A stretch of 64,000 nt of DNA, taken from NCBI GenBank assembly GCA_011503125.2, contig WWBZ02000007.1:248001-312000 (forward strand), read 5' to 3'. Below, in pieces: positions 22,812 to 34,532 of the stretch. The stretch is from Botryosphaeria dothidea. Its lineage: Eukaryota > Ascomycota > Dothideomycetes > Botryosphaeriales > Botryosphaeriaceae. The translations under genes and the position numbers were made by a program. The notes under the pieces are model-generated. The model saw only the letters and a program-made list of their open reading frames with translations. It was not told the DNA's origin and made no database searches. How positions within the stretch are numbered: the first letter of the stretch is position 1; the number at the start of each line of letters is the position of its first letter.

Positions 22812-24386
22812 TCAAGCAATCGGCGCGCTGAACACCAGCGAGACCCCATCGTCACCAGCCGTGATAACCTTATCCCCCGAGCCTTGAACAAACCCCATGA
22901 CACCGCCGCCCTCGCCACCACCCCTGTGCCCTCTCCACTCGCCAACGAGTCCCCTATTCGCCGCCGCCGTTCCACCACGAGTATCCCACCGCCTAACGAC
23001 GCCGTCGTTGCCGCAGCTAGTCAACAGCCACGAGCCCGGCGGTGCCTGCGAGCCGGGTTGCTGGGCAGAAGAAGAAGACTTGAGGAACTCGACCCTGATG
23101 ACCGCCTGCTCCGTCTCCGTCTCCTCGTCGAAGTGCGCCTGCTGGATGTGCCGGCGCACGGCGAAGCGATGCGCCGTGTCGATGAGCGCAATGGAGCCGT
23201 CAACGCTACCCGCCGCCATGAGCGTGAGCGGCGGCACCGAGAACGACAACGTCTCGACACTGTCCTGCTGGGTCTTCAGGCTCGCGAGGATGGCGCCAGC
23301 CTGGCCCGCCGCAGCGCCGCCCTTGGGGCCGCCGACCTGCTTGCCGCCGGCAGCCTTGCCGCGTGCGCCAGCGCCGCGGGCACCGCTGGTTGCTGAAGGG
23401 TCGCCGCCCACGCGCGGGAGGCCGATGATGCGGATGTGGCCCTCTGCGCCACCGACGGCGGCGAAGGCGCCGTTGGGCGCTATGGCGACGCTGTAGAGGC
23501 CGCCTTCGACGCGGAAGCGCTCGTCTTCGCCGGTGAGGCCGACGACGGCCTGGCTGCCCGAGGGGTTCGTGATGCCCGCGGCGGCGGCCTCGCCGAAGAC
23601 GTCCCAGACGTAAAAAGACTCGTCTTCAGATACAGTAGCCAGGAGCTTCCCGTCCGGCGCCCAGGCGCCCGCGGTGCTCGGGCCCGTGTGGAGGTAGAAG
23701 GCCTGGACGATGGTGAGCGGCGAGGCGGCGTCCGCGGCGTTGATGTTGTAGACCCAGACGGAGCCGTCCGAGGCGCCGAGTGCGATGGTGTTGGGGTAGG
23801 CCGGGTGCGGGCAGCTCGATATCCAGGTGATCTCCTCGACCTCTTGCGCCTCGGCCACGAACCTCCACGCCTTGCCCGCGCTCTTGGAGGTGTCGCGCCA
23901 TGCGCGCAGCCGGCCATCCATGCCACCCGATACGACGTACTCGCCGGCGGGCTGGGTGAAAGCGATGGCGGCGACCGAGTCCGTGTGACCTTCGAGTTTG
24001 AAGAGGGGCTTCAGGCTCTCGCGCTCCTTCTGCGCGCCGGCGCCCTGCTGCGAGCCCGACCAGCTGGCCGGCAGCGGCGGGCGCTCCGGCTCCACGACCG
24101 CGACCTCGAATATGTATCCTGTGTCATCGCCGCCGCCGGTCGCGACGATGGCGGGGTTCTTGGGATGTTGCGCGATGCAGAATATGCTGTCCTTGTGGGC
24201 GTCGAAGTGGGCAACGCTGTCGTTCTCGAGCTGAATCTCCTGCAGGGGGGCGTCGTCTCCCTCGTCGTCCGATTCCATGGGCGCATCTTGGTCGTCGGGG
24301 AGAATCTCTTCCGCCTCGTCGGGGTCGAGCATGTCAACCTCTTCCTGCTCGTCGGGCCGCTGGGGCGGGGTTTGATTCGATGCCAT
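22812..24386 (-). CDS. SQT1: WD40 ribosome-assembly chaperone, Sqt1/AAMP-like
   Basis: Uninterrupted 524-residue frame with ATG at 24386. An acidic N-terminus (Asp/Glu-rich, residues about 15-55) precedes a WD40 propeller of about seven or eight blades. Recognisable blade ends include DSIFCIAQHP, GHTDSVAAIAF...GGMDGRLRAW, ATVSEDESFYVWD, AAGSVDGSIALID, TSCGNDGVVRRWD and TAGDDGVSLVF. This acidic-N-terminus plus propeller arrangement is that of Sqt1, the dedicated chaperone of ribosomal protein uL16 (Rpl10) in 60S assembly. A Gly/Ala/Lys-rich insert near residues 330-370 is a low-complexity loop. Cytosolic. Identity as Sqt1 is by overall layout and similarity; other WD40 proteins are possible but less likely. 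Confidence 0.87.
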   Translation of the reverse strand: MASNQTPPQRPDEQEEVDMLDPDEAEEILPDDQDAPMESDDEGDDAPLQEIQLENDSVAHFDAHKDSIFCIAQHPKNPAIVATGGGDDTGYIFEVAVVEPERPPLPASWSGSQQGAGAQKERESLKPLFKLEGHTDSVAAIAFTQPAGEYVVSGGMDGRLRAWRDTSKSAGKAWRFVAEAQEVEEITWISSCPHPAYPNTIALGASDGSVWVYNINAADAASPLTIVQAFYLHTGPSTAGAWAPDGKLLATVSEDESFYVWDVFGEAAAAGITNPSGSQAVVGLTGEDERFRVEGGLYSVAIAPNGAFAAVGGAEGHIRIIGLPRVGGDPSATSGARGAGARGKAAGGKQVGGPKGGAAAGQAGAILASLKTQQDSVETLSFSVPPLTLMAAGSVDGSIALIDTAHRFAVRRHIQQAHFDEETETEQAVIRVEFLKSSSSAQQPGSQAPPGSWLLTSCGNDGVVRRWDTRGGTAAANRGLVGEWRGHRGGGEGGGVMGFVQGSGDKVITAGDDGVSLVFSAPIA

Positions 24387-24860
24387 TGCTGTGGATTAGG
24401 TGATTGAGTGAAACGCGAGAGTGACGGGGTATCTTGGAAATGGAAGGAAAGGCGCGCGAAGGCGTTTTGTAGGAGGTGGTGCTTAGAAATTGAGTCGGGG
24501 TTTATTTTCTTCTTGGTTCCGCCGCCCAAGGGAAAATTAATTCCCATGCGGCGGGGGCGGGGCGATTGGCGCTTACGTCATGCATCGCCTACGGAATCCG
24601 ACGCAAAAAATCATCAGCACGCTTTGTCATCTTCCATTCCGTCGTAGGATGTTGGACATGCTCGCTACAAAGGTAAGCTTATTTGATTCTGTAACTATAG
24701 ACTGATAATAGCAAAGCCATGAACGCATTGGGTACTGACTACTTTCGGGCTACAACGCAGCTGACAAGGCGAAACACGACGAAAAATTGTACAGTCGAAG
24801 CTAAAGGAAACGTCCTCCTGCTCCTTGCCCGTCTTTATAATTTCTTTAAATCCTACACAT
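24387..24860. other. Promoter of SQT1 and 3' flank of the 4CL-like gene
   Basis: 474 bp, no gene seen. Confidence 0.5.
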
Positions 24861-26677
24861 CTACAACTTAGCGCCCTGCGACCTTCTCTTCTCCTTCTCC
24901 TTGTCCCTCAACAGCCTTCTGAGAATCTTTCCGCTCGGGCTCTTGGGAATAACGTCAATAAACTCGATGCCGCCCTTCAACCATTTATGACGCGATTTGT
25001 GCTCCTCAACATGCTTCTCAATCGCCCGCGCAACCATGCGATCGCTCTCCTCCAGGCCGACCTGGGGAGACTTGACGACGAAAGCCTTAGGAACTTCGCC
25101 AGCCCTATCATCCGGGATCGGAATGACAGCGCAGTCATTCACGTAAGGGTGCGTCAGCAAGTGCGCCTCGAGCTCGGCGGGGGCGACCTGTAGGCCCTTA
25201 ACCTTGATGAGCTCCTTGATGCGGTCGACGATGAAGATGTGCTCGTAGCCCTTTGGCGACTTCTTAATGACAGCCTCGTCGCCCGTGCGCATCCAGCCGT
25301 CCTGGAAGGTCTCCTTGGTGGCATCGGGCTTGTTGTGGTAGCCGAGCGTCACGGCGGGCGACTTGACGAGCAGCTCGCCGGGCTGGTCGTAGCCGGTGAT
25401 CTCGGTGCCCTCGAGGGTCACGAGCTTGACCTCGATTCCGGGGAGCAGCGAGCCGGAGGAGCCGAACCACACGTCGTGATCAATGGTGGAGCAGACGACG
25501 GTGCTGGTCTCGGTGAGACCGTATCCTTGGCGAATCACCCACTTGGGGTACAGCTTGCTGAGCTCGTCGGCCGTTTCCTCTCCGAGTGGTGCTGCGCCAG
25601 TGAAGACGGCATCGACGCTGCTCAGATCGAATTGGTCGCAGAGTTGCTTTTGCTTGGTCAACAGGATAATGATCGGAGGCACCAGGTACAGGCAGTTGAT
25701 CTTGAAGCGCTGAATCGTCTCCAGGAACGGCTTGAACTCGAACTTTGGCAGCACAACAACGCGATCGCCGCGGTACACACTGGCATGGCAGATGACGACG
25801 AGACAGTAAATGTGGCTCATGGGAAGCAGGCCAAGGGCGGTCTCGGTGTAGTCGCTCTGAGTTCCAGGCGGGATCTTCTTGTCTCGGCATGATTTGTCAA
25901 AAGTCTTGATCTGCATGGTGTTCGCAATGACATTGCGATGCGAAATCATGACGCCCTTGGGAAGTCCAGAGGTACCGCTAGAGTAACACAAGAAGGCGGT
26001 GCGGCGTGCACCTTCGCCCTCCTGCCATTCCAGCTTCTCAAGCTTCGCCTGGCTTTCACCCTCCTTGATCAATTGATCGACCGTCTTGAACTCGCTGGGA
26101 GCCGGTTTGCCGCCCGTAAGCTCCTTAGGCACGTCCAAGATAAAGATGCGGTTCTTCGGGATGCCGGCTTTTGCGCAAGCCTCGAGGGCGGTGGGAAGAA
26201 GTGGGAGGCACGTGAACAAGCATTTTGCGCCGGAGTCCTTCAGTTGGTACTCGATCTCAGGTGCGGAGTAGGCGGCGTTGGCAGGAGTCTGAATACCGCC
26301 GAGACGATGGGTGGCCCATGCGAGGGTCAGGGTGTCAATCTGAGGACATGTCAGCTTCAATTACGCACGCATTGGGCCAGGATGGCTGTGGGACGTACCG
26401 TGTTCACGCTGAAAACACCAATGACCTTGTCCCACTCGGAACCCTGGTTTGGCTTCCATCCGAGCTCTTTGGAAAGACCGCGAGCGAGAGCTTCGACGCG
26501 GTCCTTGACGGTGAGCGCGTCATATTCCTTTCCGGTCAGACCGCAGGTAAAAGGTGGGAATGAGTAGCCAAGAGGATGGCGACCGTAGTTCTCGTCAAAA
26601 AGGAAGTCGTAGATGGAGACAGAGTCTGGCGGGTCAAACGGGAGCTTCGGAACCCATGATGGGGGATGGAAGGACAT
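24861..26677 (-). CDS. 4-coumarate-CoA-ligase-like acyl-CoA synthetase, peroxisomal
   Basis: Two exons, 26677-26399 and 26339-24861 (59-nt GT-AG intron), 585 residues. An adenylate-forming enzyme that activates a carboxylic acid with ATP and loads it on CoA. The P-loop-like motif is YSSGTSGLPKGVM, followed by GYGLTETS, the hinge TGDE and DRIKELIKVKGLQV, and the catalytic Lys in PKSPSGKILRR. The last three residues are AKL, a peroxisomal targeting signal type 1. Enzymes of this class in filamentous fungi act on aromatic or medium/long-chain acids in peroxisomes, including steps of secondary metabolism; the substrate cannot be read from the sequence. It is divergent from the SRA/AlkB gene. Confidence 0.92.
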
Positions 26678-27502
26678 GGCGGAGGAGTGAAACAGGGAAT
26701 CTAAAACGCGGCAAAACCAGAGGACCAGAAATTGAAAGCGTCGCAAGCGAGACGCGCGGAATTTAGCGTGCAGGGCTGGTTGGAGGATGGAGGAGAGGAA
26801 CAATGTCAGATTCCGGGAATGGGAGGAGGAGGTACCCGGGGTGTTGGGATGGCGGCTGCCAAGAGTGTGGGGATAGCCTCACAACTAGTCCTGAATGAGA
26901 CGAGCCGAGGCTATGACCTCGGTTAAGGCGCCCCCAATGACGCAAGCTTCGGCAGGGGTCTCTCAACGTCACCTCAACTGCCGCCAAACTCGCCGTCAAC
27001 ACTGGTGTCCGTGCGTGTCCAATCCAATTGCAGCCTCATGAGCAGGATCGGGGAGGATTCTCTCGGCCGTGCCTCGACCTGAGTCGACACCTACCTCCAA
27101 GGCTTGGGTGGACAGATATCCAGGCGCTCAACTGACACTGCCTCAGAGCATAGTGAGAGGTAGGCTGCACTTCACTCATGCACTCTCACCTGTTTTAACT
27201 CTGCGTGCACTCAGCTGCGCGCTAACTTGCTTCCACATGCTCCCACAATAGCTTTCATGCAGTACAATAGCACAATGGCAATTGTTGAGGACACACGCAT
27301 AAGCTTAAATTCCTGACTCTGCACTGCACTTTCATCCACCTCCTCCGAACGTTTCCTCGTCGCTTTCTGCTAAAGTCCACCGTCACACCCTACCCGCGCA
27401 TATTCTGCGGCCCAGCACGAGGCATTTTGAAGCACAGGCACTACTGAAGCGCTTCCTCGTTGATATATCATCCCCCCTGACATCCACCAGACTCAGCCCG
27501 TC
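26678..27502. promoter_or_regulatory. Divergent promoter region (4CL-like / SRA-AlkB gene)
   Basis: 825 bp between two divergent start codons. CT-rich segments and several CAATTG/CACAAT motifs close to 27245-27290 are seen; no gene. Confidence 0.5.
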
Positions 27503-30252
27503 ATGTCTTTCAAGGAGCTGTTCGGTCTTTGCGCCGGAATGGATGATACCGGCATGCACCTGCTCAACTCCAATCGGTCGGCAAGACGCCGTTCGGCACA
27601 AAAGAGCACGGACGTAACTCAGGACATGTATACCCAGACTGAGGAGTCTTCCTCTTTGCAATCCCCGACTTCACCGCACAGCTCGACTTCGCCTCCTCTA
27701 TCATCCCTACCCTCCACCAGGACCAGCTTTTCCTTCCAAGAAAACGAGACCGAGAGTGAGCTTTCTTCTGTTCCCAGTGACCTCAGCGACTATGACGCCA
27801 AACCGCTGCCAAAGAGGCGGAAGACCGAGCACGGCACCGCTTCAAGACGCCAATCTCAAACCGCCAGCAGGGCCTCGACGGGTTCCTTGAAAAAGCAAGG
27901 GAAGAATCAGAGGAATACTTCCTTAATAGTTGTTTTGAAGGTCACCAGAGACAGGCTCAGGCAGGTTTCTCACAACCTCGAACATGCCTCTCAGCAAGCA
28001 TTCTCACTTTCTGTTGCAACGCTGCAGTCGACAACAAAGCCACAGGATTCGGTCCAAGATGGAGACCTTGCACTCCTGACCCCGCCAGCAACTGTAAAGC
28101 GCAAGCGTGCAGGGAGGCCCAAAAAGCCAGCTACTCCCTCATCTCCGCAAGCATTTACGCCCGATCCTCCCGCCATTCCCCACGTTGCCGATCCAATCCC
28201 GGATGACGTTCAGCCCCTCGTCGAAGTCTCAAAGCAGCTCATGGCTCTCAGCAGCTGTCCCATCGATACCAAGCCCGCTCCAATCGGGAGCCCGGAAGTC
28301 TGGGCTGACGGTCGCCAGGCTCTCTGTGAGTCTTTGCCCTACTACCGGTCCTACCAAAGTGCGGGATATTGCACCAACGGCTTCGCGATTTCTTTCATGT
28401 TCGACCAAGAGGGCAGTCCAAGAGACTACATGGACTCTGAAGTGGTCATTGCCCGTTCGGGAGGCGGACTGTCGAGAGACAAGACTACCGGCAAGATGGC
28501 GCGCCAAGCCGACCAGACAGAGGGAAGCCAGGTCAAGAGCGTCAGGAACAGCATGGACCAGTTCAACCCGGTGGCTATCCTCTGTGGCAACCGTAACCTG
28601 CAGTGTCCTTCGAAGATGCCACATGTCTATAACGTTCTTGACTGGTTCAAGCCTACTCACATCTGGTTTGAGAAGGTCAATGGCATGGCCAACATCCGGT
28701 ATCGATTTGAGAAGCTTCGCAAAGATACCCAAAGCTGGTGGGCTTCATCCCAAGGACCGGAGCCAACCAGGATCGGTGACCAGGGGCCGCCTCGTGTGCG
28801 GTGCTGCTCGCAATGCCAACAGACGAGCCAGCAGGTATATCTCCCGGGTTGGATGTGCCTACAGCCGGAATGCCCCCAATTCTGGAGACTGGACTCCGGA
28901 AATGAGCCCCAGGAAGCCGGCCTGCTCTACGATCCGCGGTTCCTGAAGCAGCATACCCCCTGGCCGCATGCCAGCGCGCCGCAGCCTCTCCGACCGGACC
29001 ACCTCAGTCTCGGACCGAACCCCATCCTGGGCGACGACGTCTCCTGGGCAGCAGCGAAGGGCCTAGTCTGTCCCCAGTGCGGCCGCTGCAACTCCAGAGA
29101 AGCGTGGGAAGGCTGGGAGTGCGGCAACTTAACCTGCGCCTTCACGCACCGCCTGCCGCACGCCGACATCCCCGCGTCCGCCCTGCACGACCCCTACAAC
29201 CCGCTGTCCGCCGGCTACGCGCCGTCGCGCGACTGGTTCGCCCCCGCGCTCCCGCTGCGCGTCGCCTTCGCCCACAACTACCGCATCAACCGCGTCGCCC
29301 TCCCCGGCACCGACGGCGGCTTTGTCGCCCACCTCGTCGCCAACGCCGCCGTCACCAGCGAGCCCGCCGGCCCCGACGCCATGTGGCTCGACCTGCAGAC
29401 GGCGCCCAACCTCGGCCTGCGCCGCCGGCCCCTCGCCTGCAGCACCCTGCAGGGCCCGCTGCTGACGCAGCACTTCGCCGTCAACTACGGCATGCCGTAC
29501 AAGTTCGTCGCGGCGACGTCGTCGCGCCCGTTCGCCGGCGCGGCCGCCGCCGTCGTTGCCGCGCGCTCGCGCCTCGACTGGGCTGCGCGCTTCCTCGTCG
29601 GGGGATCGCAGGAGCCGTTCAACGAGCTGCTCGCGCTGGGGTATTTCGAGCGCCAGAAGATCGACTACCATGATGATGGCGAGCGCGGGCTCGGGCCCAC
29701 CATCGCGACGCTCTCGCTCGGCGCGCCGGCGACGATGAAGGTGCGGTTGAAGAGCAAACACTTCCATGGCGTGTCGAAGGCGGGTGCGTACGTTAACGTC
29801 TCGCCGGTGCCGGGGGCGGATCGGTACGAGGAGCGGGTTGCGGCGCATGAGGAGCTGGAGCGGCTGAGGCGGGAGGGAGATGAGGGCGCGTATAAGGCCA
29901 GATTGAAAGCGTTGCCCGAGGAGTTGGGGCTCAGGGCGAGGGGGAACGCGAAGGATGTGTTGAGCTTGCATTTGGGGCATGGGGATGTGGTGGTGATGCA
30001 TGGGGCGAAGATCCAGGAGTACTATGAGGTGAATCGTCTTCCCATGTTTTTCCCCCAGCACTGGCTTATTTCAGAGCGGAAACTGACATTGGCGAACAGC
30101 ACGCTGTCGATCCGATCGGAAAGCTGCGGTTTGCTCTGACGTGCAGGTACATTGACCCGGAGTCGCTGAGCCCGGAGGATAGGCCTGAGTATGTGATCGA
30201 GCCGGATGACGGGGATTACGATGGGGCAAGGTTGCCGCAGGTTGCGGTGTAG
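27503..30252 (+). CDS. SRA/YDG-like + tandem zinc-ribbon + AlkB-like 2OG-Fe(II) dioxygenase
   Basis: Two exons, 27503-30028 and 30100-30252 (71-nt GT-AG intron), 892 residues. Domains in order: Ser/Thr-rich N-terminus with a basic PKRRK stretch; AT-hook-like KRKRAGRPKK (199-208); an SRA/YDG-like region (about 265-406) with SGGGLSRDKTTGK, NPVAILCGN, YNVLDW and IRYRFEKL, which parallels the GGRDL, NPVRVIRG and YKVVKYW blocks of SRA domains; two zinc ribbons with identical C-x2-C-x13-C-x4-C spacing (435/438/452/457 and 523/526/540/545); and a C-terminal AlkB-type jelly-roll with HxD ligands His723 and Asp725 in the GLGPTIATLSLG block, distal His843 and 2-oxoglutarate Arg852/Arg858. His843 is the first residue of exon 2, so splicing completes the active site. 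Such an enzyme would oxidatively remove alkyl groups from nucleic acid. SRA and AT-hook imply nuclear DNA. The AlkB call is strong, the SRA call is from pattern only. Confidence 0.85.
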
Positions 30253-30952
30253 CATGCTTGGGAAAGAGGCGTATGGCTTTTGCGACTCTATGGACTGACG
30301 GTAGTATTATATGTTCTACTGTTCAACCGGTGGCTACGGGATGGTTTGATATATGAGGGGTTGCATCAGGGATGGTTCGCATGCTGTCAACTAGTTTCAA
30401 CACTAAAAAGGCGTTTCTCAATTGCCGCCTGTGCCATTTTTCTGCCCTGTCCATCCACCAGCCTGGCTATTGAACATTCTCTATGACGTCATGCAGTGGG
30501 CATGCGTACTTTTCGTAGTAGTCCAATCTTACATTCGAGAGCATGCGGCCGTTCACTATTGTCAGAGGGTATCCACCGGTATTGAAACGGAAGCCTACTC
30601 TGCTAAAGACAATTAAGCTCGTTCGATTTTAGAAAGCAAGCGTAAGCAAGCATGTAATTAGAGCATTCGACCAAAAGAAAGCTTCCAAGAAAACTGATCA
30701 CGATTGCATTTGGAGCTGATGTGTCAACTTCACATAAAAGCCTTCTGCAATTTCTTCACGAGCCAGCATAACAGTCGATACCACAGCTCCCGAGAACGAA
30801 GTTCGCACATTCGCCATTCGGACATGTAGCTGTCACGCGGTTACCTTCGGCTCAAGTTCCTTGCGGGGGATCAGCCGGGGAAACAACAACTCCCTCTCCG
30901 CAATCTGGATCACTTCCTTTCCCTCTCCCTCGTTTCTTCCACACAATTTACA
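30253..30952. other. Intergenic upstream of isovaleryl-CoA dehydrogenase
   Basis: 700 bp, no gene. CT-rich just before the IVD start (30890-30945), a common fungal promoter feature. Confidence 0.5.
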
Positions 30953-32497
30953 ATGGCCTCACTACTAAACCCCCGTCTCCTCCTCTCCCAGAGCGCCCGC
31001 CGCCTCTCCCGCCCGCGGATACCACCACGCGTCTCGTTTCCCTTGCTGCAGCACCAGCGCGCCCGCCTCTCCACAGCCAAGCACCCGACCGGCTTCGCGC
31101 CGCCGGCGCAGGAGGAGCTGGAGGAGCTGCGGGAGCGGGTGCAGGAATTCACGCGTAATTTTTCCTCTTCCTTCCCCCAATTCCGTTCTCATCTAATGTT
31201 CGAGCACAGGACGAGAGATACCCGAAGAAGTCGCGGCGCGGACGGACCGCGAGAATGCGTTTCCGAACGAGATGTGGCAGAAGTTTGGGGAGGCCGGGTT
31301 CTTGGGGATAACGGCGGACGAGGCGTACGGCGGGCTGGGCATGGGGTATCAGGCGCATTGCGTGGTGATGGAGGAGCTGAGCAGGGCGAGCGGTGAGTTT
31401 TGTTTTCGCTGGGTAGCTTGGGGGCGTTGATCTTTCGGGACAGTTTGATGGTCTTCTCTTCACGGTGGAGTGCTGGGAAATTGGAGCGGCAAGCTGACGA
31501 GGGCACAGGCAGCATCGGCCTCTCGTACGCGGCGCACTCGCAGCTCTGCGTCAACCAGCTCATGCTCAACGGGACGGACGCGCAGAAGCAAAAGTACCTG
31601 CCGGGCCTGATATCGGGCGACAAGATCGGCGCGCTGGCCATGAGCGAGCACTCGGCCGGCAGCGACGTGGTCAGCATGAAGAGCACGGCGAAGAAGGTCG
31701 ACGGCGGCTACGTGCTCAACGGCTCCAAGATGTGGATCACCAACGGGCCCGACGCGCACCTCATCGTCGTCTACGCCAAGACGACGCCCGACGCCGCCTC
31801 CAAGGGCATCACCGCCTTCATCGTCGAGACGACCGTGGAAGGCTTCTCGTGCCAGCGCAAGCTCGACAAGCTGGGCATGCGCGGCTCCAACACGGGCGAG
31901 CTGGCCTTCGACAACGTCTTCGTGCCCGAGGAGAACGTGCTGGGGCATGTCGACAAGGGCGTGCGCGTGCTGATGGAAGGCCTGGATCTCGAGCGGTTGG
32001 TTCTCAGTGCTGGTCCGCTTGGGTAAGCCACGCTATTCCCCCGTCCAAAGCAAGCAGAACTGACAACCCCCAGCATCATGCAGTCCGTCCTCGACACCGT
32101 CCTCCCCTACACGCACCAGCGCGTCCAATTCAACACCCCCATCGCGCACAACCAGCTGCTCCAGGGCAAGCTCGCCGACATGCACACCAAGCTGCAAGCC
32201 TCGCGCGCCTACACCTACTCGGTGGCGCGGCAGGTCGACGAGCGGCATGCCGAGATCGCGAGCGGCGAGTACATCATCCCGACGCAGGACTGCGCGGGCG
32301 CCATCCTGTACGCGGCCGAGCGGGCGAGCGAGTGCGCGGCCGACGGCGTGCAGCTGATGGGCGGTATGGGCTACATGAACGAGGTGCCGGCGGGCAGGTT
32401 TCTGCGGGATGCGAAGCTGTACGAGATTGGTGCGGGGACGAGCGAGGTGAGGCGGATGGTGATTGGGCGCGTGTTCAACCGGTTGTATAAGCAGTAG
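30953..32497 (+). CDS. IVD: Isovaleryl-CoA dehydrogenase, mitochondrial
   Basis: Four exons: 30953-31154, 31210-31392, 31509-32022, 32074-32497, 440 residues, all introns GT-AG. An Arg/Ser/Leu-rich N-terminus of about 40 residues is a mitochondrial presequence. Acyl-CoA dehydrogenase landmarks: [27 protein letters not shown] (FAD/substrate contacts), [19 protein letters not shown], and [19 protein letters not shown] near the C-terminus. The glutamate in [15 protein letters not shown] is at the position of the catalytic base that distinguishes IVD from most other acyl-CoA dehydrogenases. It catalyses isovaleryl-CoA to 3-methylcrotonyl-CoA in leucine breakdown, with electrons passed to ETF. Convergent with the haspin gene. 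Confidence 0.96.
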
Positions 32498-32796
32498 AGT
32501 GGAGGGGAGAAGTGTAGATACCGGCGTACAAACGCAAAAGCATTATTCCTATTTTCGATCTTCACTAGCGTGGCTGATTGTGGAACATGTAACAATTACT
32601 GGAGACCGAATGGATTCAACCAGATGTCCGGCTCAAAAGTGTTTTCAGACATTGTCTCTTGAACGGACAGCATATCCGAGCTATATTCATCAATTACTTC
32701 CATGCCATGCAGTCCCCATAGAAAAACGCCTAGCAATGCTCCCTCCCATCCAAAACGCCATGAATCCTTTCAATGCAAGCTCAAGAACAAAAACAA

Positions 32797-34499
32797 TCAC
32801 CTTCCCCTCCCATCTTCCACATCCATCGCCCGCACCAACTCCAACAGACTCCCTTCCTCCTCCATCAGCGGCACGTCAATGACATCCTCCTCGTCCAACC
32901 ACGCCTCCTCCAGCGCCAACGCCACCAGATCCTTGACCGAGAACAGCCCGTTCTCCGACCAGCTCTCGGGATCCAGCAGCGCCTGGACCTTCTTGAGGAT
33001 CTTCTCGAGCTTCCTGCGCTTGTCCTCGACGAGGCGCTCGAGCGCTCTCTGCTCGTCCTCATCATCGTCCTCCGAATCCTCAACGACCTTCCTCCTGCTT
33101 CTCTTGCTCGCCGCTTCCTTCTTGTTCCCACCCCTCCCGCCTCTGCCGTTCTTCTTTTTCGCCGGCGCAATCTGCGCCATCATCTCGTGCAGGATGAAAT
33201 GCAGCCACACCAGATTCGTCTGCGGATGGAAACCCACCCACGTCCGGCCCGCCTCGTCGGCCTCGTCCCAGCGCGCCTCCAGATCGGCGAGCGGGTCGCC
33301 CAGGTACATGGCGGCGCGCATGTAGCGATAAATCTCGTACTGGTACTCCTCCTCGGCATCGCCCTCGAAGACGGCCGGGTCCTCCTCGAGATCGAGGTAC
33401 GCGATCTCCGCCTCCTCCGGGTCCGGCGAGGCGAGCGGGTGCGTCATCTGGGCGCGCGAGAGGGTGTAGTCGATGATGGTGCTCTCGAGGCCGGTGAAGC
33501 CGAGGTTGCGGGCGACGTCGGTGATCGAGGAGGGTGCTGCGATGGGGCGGTTGGCGTTGGCCGGGCGGATGCAGATGTTGCCCATGTGCAGATCGCGGTG
33601 CTACATCTCTCGTCAGTATGCGGTTTCGACCTGTCACTCCGGCAACGAGTGGGCTCACCTCAAACCGCGCCTCCTCCTCGCCCTTCCCCAGCGCCAGCGC
33701 CACGCTCCAAAAAACATCCCACACGCCAAACACACCGCCCACCTCCTCCATCCGCACGTTCTCCAAATCCGTGCCCGCGTCCTGCATCTCAACCACCGCC
33801 CACAGCTGCTCGTCGTCGTAACTCCCCTTGCGCCCTGGATCGGGGAAGATGCTCCTCTTCTCCTCCTCCCTGCCCTCATTCCACGCGCGCCACGCATCCA
33901 CAAAACACCCCGACGGCGCGCCCCGCAGGACCCTTACATCCCTGAAATTCGTAAACCCCGGCACGAGCGCCATCCGCTGCAGCAGGCGAATCTCGCCGGC
34001 CACGCTCTCCACCGAACTCATCCCCTCGATCGTCTCCCGCCGCGCCTCGGCCTTCTTCCCCCTGCCCGTCGGCCTGTTCTCCGGCGGCGGCTTCAGCGCG
34101 ATGATCTTGAGCACCGACTCGTCCGACGCGCCGAGGCCCGGCTGCGGCGCCCGGAGCGCGAGGCGGTAGACCTCGCCGTAGCTGGCCTCGGCGATCTTGT
34201 GGACGGCGAAGTACGGCTCGAGCGACGCGGACCACAGCGCGAACGGGGTCGGGCATTTGCGGCCGGCGCGGTCGGCGCACAGGCGGAGGAGGGGCTTGGT
34301 GTAGGCCGTCAGCGGGTCGGGGGCGCGCTTGGGCGTGGTGAGAACGGAGGGGGATCTGCGGCGGCGGCGGGATGACGGTGGTGGTTTGGATTTGGTGGCG
34401 GTGGTTTTGGGGAGCGCGAGAGGGCGTTCGGGGGTGGACGTGGCGCGCGGGCGCGTTGTCGGCGGCCGGGTGGATGCGCCTTCGGAGGCGGAGATGGCA

Positions 34500-34532
<33 letters not shown>

